Below, one piece after another: positions 44,256 to 53,859 of a stretch of DNA of 64,000 nt; the stretch's first letter is position 1, and each line of letters begins with the position of its first letter. The stretch is from Calothrix sp. NIES-2098 (GTDB taxonomy: Bacteria > Cyanobacteriota > Cyanobacteriia > Cyanobacteriales > Nostocaceae). The stretch covers positions 8,249,001 through 8,313,000 of the forward strand of contig AP018172.1 in assembly GCA_002368175.1 (NCBI GenBank). The letters run 5' to 3'. The position numbers and the translations under genes were made by a program. The notes beneath the pieces are model-generated. The model was not told the DNA's origin. It did no database searches and saw only the letters and a program-made list of their open reading frames with translations.

Positions 44256-44845
44256 AGTCTTTTATAAACTTCATCAACAACCACATTAAAAAGCAGCAAC
44301 CTCAGAAAAGTTAGCTGCACAATACTTCCCTTGCCTACTCTCAAATTGAGAAATTAACAAAGGAAATGACTCCGACTTTATTGGCGAAAAAATGTCTCAA
44401 GTTTAGATAAATGCTGAATCTGCAATGCAATATTAGCCTTATATCTCAATGCGAAAAACAAGGCTTATCCTGCATAAATCAGCATTTTTAGGGGAAGATT
44501 GCTCTCTACCCATGAATGCAAACTTAAGAACTTTGTTTAATTATTATTGAATGTCAGGATTACATAACATTTTAAACTTAATATTCCTTTAAATTTGTAA
44601 AATTAGAGTTCTAACATATAGAAAAAAGTCATCTATCTCATAAATATTACTTATAAATAGCTAATTAGCAAGATTGGAAAAGCTTTTTAAGCTGTTACTT
44701 GGTCATGAGTCATCTATCTTTTGATATAGAAAATACTACGTTCAGTTAAGACCATAAACGAATGTAGAGACAGTACTCTCAAGTCTCTACATTGCCCCAA
44801 AATTACAACAATAATGCTGAAATAAACTGTATTAAATATCAATTT
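44256..44845. other. Gene-free AT-rich region
   Basis: 590 bases without an ORF of note. The only structure is the palindrome at 44763-44791 near the 3' end of the GGDEF/EAL gene. Confidence 0.55.
44763..44791. repeat. Dispersed TGTAGAGAC palindrome
   Basis: TGTAGAGAC (44763-44771) and GTCTCTACA (44783-44791). Similar to 32398-32427. It may terminate the minus-strand gene ending at 44846. Confidence 0.6.
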
Positions 44846-46681
44846 TTACCATCGTGGTGCAGTTGTGAGTAAATTCAGAACCGATTGCTGTTCTATCGGT
44901 CGAGAAAATAGAAATCCTTGAGCGAATTCACAGTTTAAACTGCGCAACTGAGCTAACTGTTCTGTGGTTTCCACTCCTTCTGCGATCGCTCTCATCCCCA
45001 TTGAGTCTGCAATGCCAATCATCGCGGGTACTAAACCCAAATCATCTTGATTTTCTTGCATCCGCTTGACGAAAGACTTGTCAATTTTCAGCGCATTTAA
45101 AGGAAAGCTATGCAGGTAACTGAGAGATGAATAACCCGTACCAAAATCATCCATAACTAACTTAATTCTGCGCTCTTGTAATTGTTGAAGAATAGTTTTG
45201 ACTGCATGACTATTTTCCATAATTACACTTTCGGTAATTTCCAGTTCTAAGTTTTCTGGATTTACTTTAGTTTCATAAAGTATTTCATCAATTTGGGCGA
45301 TTAAATTTGGTTGGTAAAATAATCTAGCACTTAAATTGACGCTGATAGTTAGGGATTCTGGTATTGCTGGGTCGTGTTGCCATAAATGTAATTGTTGGCA
45401 AGCTGACTGTAACACCCAGGTATTAATAGCATTAATTAAACCTGTTTCTTCAGCTACAGGAATAAATTCTGCTGGCAAAAGTAAACCACGTAGTGGATGC
45501 TGCCAACGCACTAACGCCTCAAAACCTGATATTTTGCCTGTGAGTAAAGAAACAATTGGTTGATAGTAAACAATAAATTCTTGCCGTGCTACAGCTCTGC
45601 GCAGATCGTTTTCTATCTCTAAAAGCTGGATTGCTTCTTGATACATTATCGGATCGAAAACATGATATCTAGCTCTTCCTAAAGCTTTAGCACGATACAT
45701 TGCCGTGTCAGCATCGCGAAGTAAATATTCTGGGCGCTCGTAGTCTTTATTTCCCCAAGCGATACCGATACTGGCATTCATAAATACCTCGTATCGAGTG
45801 AGTTTAAATGGGATTGATAGCTGCTGGAGAATACGTTCGGCAACCTCAATGACCATATTAATATCTGTGGCGTTTTCTATCAAAATGCCGAATTCATCAC
45901 CGCCTAATCTAGCTATAGTATCCATCGGTGTTAAAGATGTGCGTAGCCGATGAGATATGGCTAGTAGTAATTCATCCCCTACCAAATGTCCTAGAGAATC
46001 ATTGACAACTTTAAAGCGATCGCAATCTAAATAAAGTAGAGCAAATTGATGATTAGATTGTTGTTTAGCACAATTTAAAGCATTTTCTATACGCCGGATA
46101 AACAAAGCTCTATTTGGTAAACCAGTCAGCGAATCATGCAACGCTATATCTAACAATTTACTTTGCAATTGCTGACGATTCTTAATTTCTCCCTGGAGTT
46201 TTTGCAGAGCTTTTTCGAGTTCCCCAGTGCGCTGTTTTACTCTTTGTTCGAGTTCGACGTTGAGCTTGACAACCTCTTGTTGTGCGGCTCTCAATGCCAA
46301 TTGATTTTGGACGCGTACCAACACTTCTTGCAATTCAAAAGGTTTGGTAATGTAATCTACACCCCCAACCTTGAAAGCTTTGATTTTATCAAAAACATCA
46401 TCTAAGGCGCTAATAAAAATCACTGGAATATTAGCAGTCAGATCCCAAGCCTTAAAACGCTGACAAACCTCATAGCCATCAACCTCCGGCATCATAATGT
46501 CAAGTAAAATCAAATCTGGTAATACTGTTTGACAAGCAGTTAAAGCCATTTGCCAGTTTAAAGCTTTGCGAACGTTATATCCTTCTCTGGTAAGCAGTGC
46601 GGATAAAACTCGCAGGTTATCTGCCATATCGTCAATCAGCAAAATATCTTTTTTCTCAGGGTCTAACCGCTCGTAGTTCAT
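44846..46681 (-). CDS. Response regulator with GGDEF and EAL domains
   Basis: The 611-aa protein has a receiver (about 12-128; LLIDDMADN, phospho-Asp in LILLDIMMPEVDG, Lys in YITKPF), a coiled-coil linker, GGDEF (about 175-340; motif LGGDEFG near 263, intact) and EAL (about 355-605; FEALVRW near 389, DDFGTGYSSL, AEGVE). Both catalytic signatures look intact, so it could make and degrade c-di-GMP. It overlaps the preceding hybrid kinase gene by four bases and probably takes phosphate from it. Confidence 0.93.
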   Translation of the reverse strand: MNYERLDPEKKDILLIDDMADNLRVLSALLTREGYNVRKALNWQMALTACQTVLPDLILLDIMMPEVDGYEVCQRFKAWDLTANIPVIFISALDDVFDKIKAFKVGGVDYITKPFELQEVLVRVQNQLALRAAQQEVVKLNVELEQRVKQRTGELEKALQKLQGEIKNRQQLQSKLLDIALHDSLTGLPNRALFIRRIENALNCAKQQSNHQFALLYLDCDRFKVVNDSLGHLVGDELLLAISHRLRTSLTPMDTIARLGGDEFGILIENATDINMVIEVAERILQQLSIPFKLTRYEVFMNASIGIAWGNKDYERPEYLLRDADTAMYRAKALGRARYHVFDPIMYQEAIQLLEIENDLRRAVARQEFIVYYQPIVSLLTGKISGFEALVRWQHPLRGLLLPAEFIPVAEETGLINAINTWVLQSACQQLHLWQHDPAIPESLTISVNLSARLFYQPNLIAQIDEILYETKVNPENLELEITESVIMENSHAVKTILQQLQERRIKLVMDDFGTGYSSLSYLHSFPLNALKIDKSFVKRMQENQDDLGLVPAMIGIADSMGMRAIAEGVETTEQLAQLRSLNCEFAQGFLFSRPIEQQSVLNLLTTAPRW

Positions 46682-49600
46682 TCTGCGTTTGTTCTAGTCA
46701 ATTCCATAATTTTTTCAAACTGATAGTTGTTTGCTAAATCCCGGAAAAGCCGTAAAAGTTGACTTTTTTCTGGGGGAATTTGCTCAAGCAACTCTAGAAT
46801 CATGTCATCGCTACAGCTAGCTGCGGCATGACGTATATTTCTTAACCACTGTGGAGGCATTTGCGACAAATGCCAGATGAGTTCAGCTTCGCTAGGAAAT
46901 ATCTCGGTTTGTTGACTAGCAGCTGTATTTACAGTCTCTACTGGGCTGATATATTTTACGCCCAGATGTTCGCTGACTTTTTCTAGTAATACTTCTTTTG
47001 TAAATGGCTTGCGAATAAAATCATCGCAACCGATTGATAATATTTTCTGTCGTTCTTCCTCAAAAGCGCTGGCAGTTAAGGCGATAATCACCGGGATGTG
47101 TTTGGTTTCCCTAGCGGTACATACTGGCACTGTTAACTGTTGACCGACAACCATTCTGCGTGTTGCCAGATGGGGTGGTAAGATGTCCTGTTGATACTCT
47201 ATTTGTTTTTTAATCGCTTTCGTCGCTTCGTAGCCGTCCATAACTGGCATACGCATATCCATAAAAATCAGGTGGGGTTGCCATTCCAGATATTGAGCGA
47301 TCGCTTCTTGACCGTTACTAGCTTCCTTAACGCTAAAGCCGATAGCTGTCAGCATTTTCACTAACACCAACCGACTATCTCTAACATCGTCAACTACTAA
47401 AATACGATATTCTTCTTGATCCGGTGCTAACCCAATTACTTGGTTTTGACCTTGCTGAATCCGAATTTCACTAGCTGAAGCTGGGCTAATTTGAATATCA
47501 AAAATAAATTTACTTCCCTCACCTAGAGTACTATTAACAGTAATATCTCCACCCATCATTTGTATATATTTACGGCTAATAGTTAAGCCTAGCCCTGTTC
47601 CCTGATGAGAATTTCTACCAGTTTCGGTTTGGGCAAAAGCTTCAAATAAAATGTCAATTTCTTCCGCAGAAATACCAGGCCCAGTATCTTGGACTGCAAA
47701 AAATAGCCGCAGATCGTCTTGCTCGCCTGCTTCCCAGCTTACCTGTAGTGTCACTTTACCTTTATGAGTAAACTTAATAGCATTGCCCAGAAGATTTAGC
47801 AAAACTTGCCGCAGTTTACTTTCATCAGTTTGTACGTATTGAGGTAAATCGGGGGCACAGACAAATACTAGTTGTAAATCTTTAGAAGTAGCACGCAGAC
47901 CAAACATTTCTTCTAAGCTTTTCAACAGACGAATTAAGTCAAAACTGTTGACATTAAAAGTCGTTTTACCAGCTTCGATTTTAGACATTTCCAAAATGTC
48001 GTTAATTAAATTGAGGAGATGCTCGCCAGCACGATTGATAATCGCCAAATTCTCTTTATTGTCAGCAGATAAAGAATTATCATTGCTCATCACCTGGGTG
48101 AAACCAAGAATAGCATTGAGGGGAGTACGCAATTCATGGCTCATATTGGCGAGAAATTTGCTTTTGGCACGGTTTGCTCGTTCGGCTGCTAATCTGCCTC
48201 TAGCTGCAATTTTTTGCGATTGAATCAGCTGTTTTTGGGTACTTTGTAGTTGTTGAATAACTTTTAAGAGTTCTTGGGTACGTTTTTTGACTTGTAATTC
48301 TAAAAGGCGATTGTATTGTGTTAATAATTTATCTGCTTGTTGAGGTTGGGTAACATCAGAATAGTTAGGAATGGTAGCAGCAATATTGCCTAATTCGTCA
48401 TATTTAGGAATTCTTACAGCTTCTATCGGCATCGTCTTATCTAAATCGCGAACTTCTAACTCTTTAACTCTCAGGCTTTGCCCTGGTGAGGCTTTCAATC
48501 CAGGTAAGCGATATTTAACTACAAGCTGCTTTCCAGCTACATTCGTACTACTAAGGGGTATAGCTGTAAAAAACTTAGTTGGTTGACTCTGATTTTCAGA
48601 TAAGACTTGATTTAAGATTGGATGTTGTGCTTGAAAGCTAGCAGTAGACTCTTGCTGTTGATTTTCTATATCAGATAATTTAGTTAATTTTGCTTGTTCC
48701 TCGATAGGGTTATTTTCTATTGTCCGTTTCCACTTAGCTGATTTATTGAATTGCATAATTAGCTTAATTAACCAATGCGCAGTCAGAATACCAAATTGTG
48801 CAACTATTAAAAAGGTGACTAGATACAAAAAAATAGTAGTGTTGTTTGGGTAAATTGGTTTGATAAAGTCAGCTTCGGAAATTACCACCACAATCAGCCA
48901 GTCGAGACCAAACTCGTCCTGCCAATTTTTTACCTTGACAAAATAGCGTGTTCCTTGGGTGGTAAAGCTAATCTGTTGTTTGCCAACTACAAACCCTAAG
49001 CTACCAAATCGTTGCTGTAAATATGTAGTTGTGAATTCGATTAAGGAATCTCGATCGCCTCGAATAATATTGTCTGGTAGTTCTGGTGTTGAGGAAGCTA
49101 CGATCGGTCCAGAACGATCTAATATAAAGGCTCTGCCACCATTGCCAACTTTTAATTTAGCTAAAAAGTTACTAATTTTTGACGAAAGCAAATTGATATC
49201 AATGACTCCAACTAATTTATGAGTGCGATCGTAAAGTGGATAGCTGGAAGATAGGGAGATAATTTTTGGTTTATTCTCCCATTGATAAATTTTATTTCGG
49301 AAGGGCTTGCCCAGATTAATTGCATTTATATACCAAGCTTCTAGACGCGGATCGTAATTTTTAATTTCTTTGAGATCGTTGCGATTGCCTTGCCGATCTG
49401 TAGTGTAAACATAAAGTTTACCAATACCATTTTTTTGAGAAATCTCCTTAATTAATAGTGTGCCGTCATTGAGGCGTTCAATCCCGATAAATTCACCTTT
49501 GGGATTGGCAAACTTACTATAGCCAATATCCGCAACCTGCATTTGTTTCCAAAGGTAATGTTTGGTGGTTTCCAAGTCGCTAAGATTGAGCAAACCTAGC

Positions 49601-49881
49601 TGCATGACATCCCAGTTAACTTGATTAATTTGCTGAGGAGTCGTTAAGTATTTATCAAGGTGTTGTTCGATGCGATCGCAGATTTCACTAGCTAACTGAG
49701 TTGCAATTTCTGTCACCGCTTTTTGTCCGTTTTGCAACACCAGATAGCTGACAAGTCCCACTAATCCACAAAATTGCACCACAATCGGCACAATCACAGC
49801 AGATTTTAGGGGCATCATATTTATAGAAGCTTTCTCAACTAAGCGGTTGAGAGATTGGACTGTCTGAAGTTTAGATAACAT
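46678..49881 (-). CDS. Hybrid sensor histidine kinase with dCache sensor
   Basis: The 1067-aa protein has a membrane helix near 27-49, an extracytoplasmic Cache-type sensor (about 50-345; YDPRLEAWYINAI, LVGVIDINLLSSKI), a second helix near 348-370, a linker, a coiled coil, a HisKA domain with NMSHELRTPLNAILG (His near 581), HATPase_c (about 620-800; NLLGNAIKFT, GTGLGL) and a receiver (about 825-960; LVVDDVRDSR, phospho-Asp in IFMDMRMPVMDG near 874), with a final unassigned 100 residues. First gene of a two-gene operon with the GGDEF/EAL regulator. The ligand is unknown. Confidence 0.92.
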   Translation of the reverse strand: MLSKLQTVQSLNRLVEKASINMMPLKSAVIVPIVVQFCGLVGLVSYLVLQNGQKAVTEIATQLASEICDRIEQHLDKYLTTPQQINQVNWDVMQLGLLNLSDLETTKHYLWKQMQVADIGYSKFANPKGEFIGIERLNDGTLLIKEISQKNGIGKLYVYTTDRQGNRNDLKEIKNYDPRLEAWYINAINLGKPFRNKIYQWENKPKIISLSSSYPLYDRTHKLVGVIDINLLSSKISNFLAKLKVGNGGRAFILDRSGPIVASSTPELPDNIIRGDRDSLIEFTTTYLQQRFGSLGFVVGKQQISFTTQGTRYFVKVKNWQDEFGLDWLIVVVISEADFIKPIYPNNTTIFLYLVTFLIVAQFGILTAHWLIKLIMQFNKSAKWKRTIENNPIEEQAKLTKLSDIENQQQESTASFQAQHPILNQVLSENQSQPTKFFTAIPLSSTNVAGKQLVVKYRLPGLKASPGQSLRVKELEVRDLDKTMPIEAVRIPKYDELGNIAATIPNYSDVTQPQQADKLLTQYNRLLELQVKKRTQELLKVIQQLQSTQKQLIQSQKIAARGRLAAERANRAKSKFLANMSHELRTPLNAILGFTQVMSNDNSLSADNKENLAIINRAGEHLLNLINDILEMSKIEAGKTTFNVNSFDLIRLLKSLEEMFGLRATSKDLQLVFVCAPDLPQYVQTDESKLRQVLLNLLGNAIKFTHKGKVTLQVSWEAGEQDDLRLFFAVQDTGPGISAEEIDILFEAFAQTETGRNSHQGTGLGLTISRKYIQMMGGDITVNSTLGEGSKFIFDIQISPASASEIRIQQGQNQVIGLAPDQEEYRILVVDDVRDSRLVLVKMLTAIGFSVKEASNGQEAIAQYLEWQPHLIFMDMRMPVMDGYEATKAIKKQIEYQQDILPPHLATRRMVVGQQLTVPVCTARETKHIPVIIALTASAFEEERQKILSIGCDDFIRKPFTKEVLLEKVSEHLGVKYISPVETVNTAASQQTEIFPSEAELIWHLSQMPPQWLRNIRHAAASCSDDMILELLEQIPPEKSQLLRLFRDLANNYQFEKIMELTRTNAE

Positions 49882-50437
49882 TTTTGGTTGATATTGTCCC
49901 CATTGCTACGCTAGGGGGTGTTGCCATATAAGCTACAAGTAGGATCGGGGTCAGTACTACTTTTGTTGGAAAAATGCCCTAAAGCATTTTGTCGATTTTT
50001 GTATAAAAAATAGCACTTATATGTTTAATCTATTTTTTTTAATAATTTAGTGTCTCCCCTCCTCAATCTGGAATTTGTGTTATAACAGGCTAATTTACTG
50101 AGTTTTTCCTAGTATGCATCAGCAGATTTTCTCCGATGAAGTGCAAAATTATGTTTATACCCGTTGGTATTCGCATCCATATTGGTTGAAATTTAACCAA
50201 TTAACTACAGTATCCAGTTCTAGATTCACTGTCACAATTGACACCAGAAATCTTAGTTCAATTTGAATTGTTTTGCACTTGAGTATCAAGTCTCTAAAAC
50301 TCTGCTGTGTGGCAAACAATCATACATATTCAATTACAAAACTGGGAAAATTACTAGATAATATAGGCGGTTAAATAGTAAAGAAATTTTGGATATTTTT
50401 GCTTTTTAATTTTCTTTTTAAAGAAAGATTAATAACG
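49882..50437. other. Intergenic region with a weak 50-codon ORF
   Basis: ATG 50114 to TGA 50264 encodes 50 residues (MHQQIFSDEVQNYVYTRWYS...). A different frame just after reads LTPEILVQFELF. This may be the decayed remnant of a larger gene. No other signal. Confidence 0.4.
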
Positions 50438-51223
50438 TTAAGGAAATATTGCAACCTCGTCGCCAATTTGTAAACTATTGGCAGATGATAAGTCCGATCG
50501 TCTGGTATTGACGCTTAATCTGTAAAAGTGATTAAACCGAGATGAGGCGACCCAATCTGGAAAGGTTGCTTGTCGCTGTTGCACAAATATTTTTTGAAAA
50601 TTGGTCTCAGCTTGTCCGGAATCGGGATCGCGGGTAGGGACTACGCAACGTTGACAAGGCTGAATTCCTAAAAAACTGACATTTCCTACGCGAAAAGAAA
50701 CGGTCTCATCGCTGTGGCTGCTAAATAACCGATCTTCCCAAAATGCTGGTACACCGCCGATTTCTATATTGGCACGCATTCGACGGCGCATTTGTTCCAC
50801 CGTCATACCAGGAAACCAAGAAGTTACTTCCGTCAAAGTAGCCGTACTAATTACTGTCGGCCCGGAACAATTGCGATCGTCAGGAAAACCCATGAGTGAA
50901 TTTTGCTGCAATGTTACAGCAAACCCAAAAAAATCACTCAAAGTTGCCTCTAGTAGCTGCTGTTCCCGATCGAGATGAAAAACTTGTGGTGATTCACTAT
51001 CTGGGATTTGCAGAGATATAGTTCTATCTAAGAGTGCAAATTTTGCTCGCAACAAATGAATTTTGGCGTGGCGTTTGCCATTGACAATATTACCGCGCTC
51101 ATCCACAAGAGCAAATTCACGGTCATATGCTAACGAACCACTAGGGAGAACTTTTGCGCTCTCAACCTCTACGCCATCAAAAGACTTAATTGGATAGAGT
51201 AAAATTTTTGCTAGGTACGGCAT
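50438..51223 (-). CDS. MOSC domain protein (YcbX-like)
   Basis: The 261-aa protein has the MOSC N-terminal barrel (LAKILLYPIKSFDGVEVE, AYDREFALVDERGN) and the MOSC domain with the molybdenum-ligating cysteine context FLGIQPCQRCVVPTRDPD, and ends LQIGDEVAIFP. YcbX-type enzymes reduce N-hydroxylated compounds with the Mo cofactor. No reductase is fused (the C-terminal ferredoxin of E. coli YcbX is absent), so electrons would come from elsewhere. Isolated. Confidence 0.88.
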   Translation of the reverse strand: MPYLAKILLYPIKSFDGVEVESAKVLPSGSLAYDREFALVDERGNIVNGKRHAKIHLLRAKFALLDRTISLQIPDSESPQVFHLDREQQLLEATLSDFFGFAVTLQQNSLMGFPDDRNCSGPTVISTATLTEVTSWFPGMTVEQMRRRMRANIEIGGVPAFWEDRLFSSHSDETVSFRVGNVSFLGIQPCQRCVVPTRDPDSGQAETNFQKIFVQQRQATFPDWVASSRFNHFYRLSVNTRRSDLSSANSLQIGDEVAIFP

Positions 51224-51390
51224 TAATCAGGATGAATTTGGAGATAGCTAATTGAGGGATTGGGATTTTAGACGCAAATCTCAAAACTAAAATCCCCAAT
51301 TGACAACTCTGCTCTTGCTTATCTAATGTAGCAAGATTATTCAATTGCCCATCAAATAGCCAAGCTTCCGCATCAATATATTGTTTTTAA

Positions 51391-52032
51391 CTATGGATAT
51401 AGCGGTGATTTATCAATGCCACCTATGTGATTCAGCGGCCAGAAACGCAGCACCGCACGACCGATAATATTCTGCTCCGGGACAACACCCCAGCAACGGC
51501 TATCGTAGCTACTATTACGGTTATCACCTAGAACTAGGTAGGAGTTTGGGGGTATGGTCTGGGGTTTTTCTAGAAAAGGCGGCTGCTGTCCTGAGGTGCA
51601 AACATCAATTGATGTGCGTTGTTGGCTGCTCAGGTATTTATCTTCTTGGAGGGGTTTGTTGTTGATATAGACTTTGCCGTTTCTGAGTTCTACTTTTTCT
51701 CCGGGTAAGCCAATAACACGTTTAATAAAGGCATCCTGGTATTGTTCTTTTTTTAGCTCGTCTGTAGGCGAAAAGACCACAATGTCTCCGCGTTGCGGTT
51801 GGGAAAACTTGTACTTCAATTTATCTACAATTATCTTGTCTGCCTCCCACTGGTTTGGAGTCCCATGTAAAGTGGGTTCCATCGAGCCAGAAGGAATCCA
51901 GCGCGCTTCGGCAACAAAAGTACGAATTCCTAGGGCTAGAACTATGCTTAATATAACTGTTCTACCTAGCTCTGCAATCCAAGAATGATCGGGTTGTTGA
52001 CTAGAATTTTGCTCGGGCACTTGATTTTGCAT
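51391..52032 (-). CDS. lepB: Type I signal peptidase
   Basis: Signal peptidase I releases exported proteins from the membrane. The 213-aa protein has one N-terminal membrane helix (about 25-43), the nucleophile serine in IPSGSMEPTLHG, the general-base lysine in FIKRVIGLPGEKVE, and the box PPNSYLVLGDNRNSSYDSR. Short form as in other cyanobacteria, which often have two paralogs (thylakoid and plasma membrane). It stands divergent to pyrC. Confidence 0.94.
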   Translation of the reverse strand: MQNQVPEQNSSQQPDHSWIAELGRTVILSIVLALGIRTFVAEARWIPSGSMEPTLHGTPNQWEADKIIVDKLKYKFSQPQRGDIVVFSPTDELKKEQYQDAFIKRVIGLPGEKVELRNGKVYINNKPLQEDKYLSSQQRTSIDVCTSGQQPPFLEKPQTIPPNSYLVLGDNRNSSYDSRCWGVVPEQNIIGRAVLRFWPLNHIGGIDKSPLYP

Positions 52033-52275
52033 GAAATTACTGAAGTAAAGATAAGATGCTGTAATTAACTTGCCAAGGGAATATTATTGTTGAGACTTAA
52101 GTAGGAGAACCGTGTTTTTATAGTTATGTTGCCATTTTTACAGGAATATACATAGTTAAAAATAAACTTTTTTCCCAATTGCGGCAAAAATTGACTACTA
52201 AGAGTGCAACCAAGTTTAACCTAAAAAGATAGTTCTCTGTTATGCATAGTCCTCTATCCCAATATTATTAATTCC

Positions 52276-53595
52276 ATGTCATCTCCAAAAAGTTTACTGA
52301 TTCGTCGCGCCCGGATAATTCTACCTAATGGTGAATTTATGGTTGGGGATGTGCTGACGCGCGATCGCCAAATAGTCGAAGTTGCACCACAAATCTCAAC
52401 ACTAACGCCTACTACAGAAATTGACGCTGCTGGGTTAACTTTGTTGCCAGGAGTCATAGATCCGCAAGTGCATTTCCGCGAACCTGGACTAGAACACAAG
52501 GAAGATTTGTTCACCGCCAGTTGTGCTTGCGCCAAAGGAGGCGTAACTTCCTTTCTGGAAATGCCTAACACGCGTCCGTTAACCACTAACCAACAAACTT
52601 TAGACGATAAGTTACAACGTGCCTCCACTAAGTGCTTAGTTAATTATGGCTTTTTTATTGGGGCTACAGCAGAGAATCTGCCAGATTTACTGACTGCCAA
52701 GCCGACACCAGGAATTAAGATTTTTATGGGGTCAATGCACGGTCAGTTATTAGTTGACCAAGAAGCAGCTTTAGAGGCAATCTTTGCTCAAGGCGATCGC
52801 TTAATTGCCGTTCATGCTGAAGACCAATCTAGAATTAACCAACGTCGCCAAGAGTTTGCGGGGATTCACGATCCGGCAATTCACTCCCAAATTCAGGATA
52901 ATCAAGCGGCACTGTTGGCAACTCAGCTAGCATTAAAACTTTCTAAAAAATATCAGCGTCGCCTCCATATTCTGCATATGTCAACCGCCGAAGAAGCGGA
53001 TTTGCTGCGTCAAGATAAACCAAGTTGGGTGACAGCAGAGGTAACACCACAGCATCTATTATTAAATACGAGTGCATATGAAAAAATTGGCACCTTAGCA
53101 CAGATGAATCCACCTTTGCGATCGCCTCATGATAATCAAGTTTTGTGGCAAGCTTTGCGAGATGGTGTGATTGACTTTATCGCCACAGATCACGCACCCC
53201 ATACCTTAGCAGAAAAAGCTCAAGAATATCCGAATACTCCCTCTGGAATGCCTGGGGTAGAAACGTCCCTCGCTTTGATGTTAACCGCCGCAATGGAAGG
53301 ACAGTGTACGGTTGCCCAAGTTGTGAATTGGATGTCCAAAGCTGTGGCTGAGGCCTATCGTATTCCTAACAAAGGTGCGATCGCTCCAGGTTATGATGCT
53401 GATTTAGTACTTGTAGATTTAAATACTTACCGCCCAGTCCGGCGTGAAGAACTGTTAACTAAATGCGGTTGGAGTCCCTTTGAAGGTTGGGATCTGACTG
53501 GATGGGCTGTCACAACTATTGTTGGTAGTGAAATTGTCTATGACAAAGGCAAGTTAAATACAGAAGTTCGCGGTCAAGCTTTAACTTTCTTGTAG
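52276..53595 (+). CDS. pyrC: Dihydroorotase
   Basis: Catalyses ring closure of carbamoyl aspartate to dihydroorotate in pyrimidine synthesis. The 439-aa class I enzyme has the metal motif DPQVHFREPG near residue 62, EMPNTRPLTTN, carboxylated-lysine region FMGSMHG, HAEDQ, LHILHMSTAEE and ATDHAPHT near 305. Normal length. Two hairpins follow. Confidence 0.95.
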   Translation: MSSPKSLLIRRARIILPNGEFMVGDVLTRDRQIVEVAPQISTLTPTTEIDAAGLTLLPGVIDPQVHFREPGLEHKEDLFTASCACAKGGVTSFLEMPNTRPLTTNQQTLDDKLQRASTKCLVNYGFFIGATAENLPDLLTAKPTPGIKIFMGSMHGQLLVDQEAALEAIFAQGDRLIAVHAEDQSRINQRRQEFAGIHDPAIHSQIQDNQAALLATQLALKLSKKYQRRLHILHMSTAEEADLLRQDKPSWVTAEVTPQHLLLNTSAYEKIGTLAQMNPPLRSPHDNQVLWQALRDGVIDFIATDHAPHTLAEKAQEYPNTPSGMPGVETSLALMLTAAMEGQCTVAQVVNWMSKAVAEAYRIPNKGAIAPGYDADLVLVDLNTYRPVRREELLTKCGWSPFEGWDLTGWAVTTIVGSEIVYDKGKLNTEVRGQALTFL

Positions 53596-53639
53596 CTCAG
53601 ATTTATTTCCAACTTACGTACTGTACAACTATAAATCCT

Positions 53640-53681
53640 TATACCTGAAGGTTTTGGTAGTACTGACCAACTTTAGGTATA
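53640..53681 (+). terminator. Imperfect hairpin after pyrC
   Basis: TATACCT/AGGTATA with inner AAG/CTT, TT/AA and GGT/ACC pairs around AGTACTG. No T-run follows directly. Confidence 0.45.
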
Positions 53682-53718
53682 TCAGCGCCATTGCTGGATA
53701 TTATTTGAGCGTATAAAC

Positions 53719-53768
53719 TTGTCGCTTACAGAGAATTTATCAGTCGATAAATTCTCTGTAAGCGACAA
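53719..53768. repeat. Perfect 23-bp hairpin between pyrC and patatin genes
   Basis: TTGTCGCTTACAGAGAATTT plus ATC (53719-53741) is exactly complementary to 53746-53768, with loop AGTC and TTTTTC soon after. It could act as terminator, but perfection over 23 bp is unusual. Confidence 0.8.
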
Positions 53769-53859
53769 AGTTTTTCATGCTGAAAATTTTTAGTAGTAAT
53801 TAATTGCCTGAAGCAGTATATCCAAAAAATTACTATATGGACAAATAAGGAGAATAAAT

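Noticed and set aside
50114..50266. 50-codon frame MHQQIFSDEV...
   Set aside because: There is no recognised family or start signal; it is more likely a remnant, so it is only noted in the intergenic entry.
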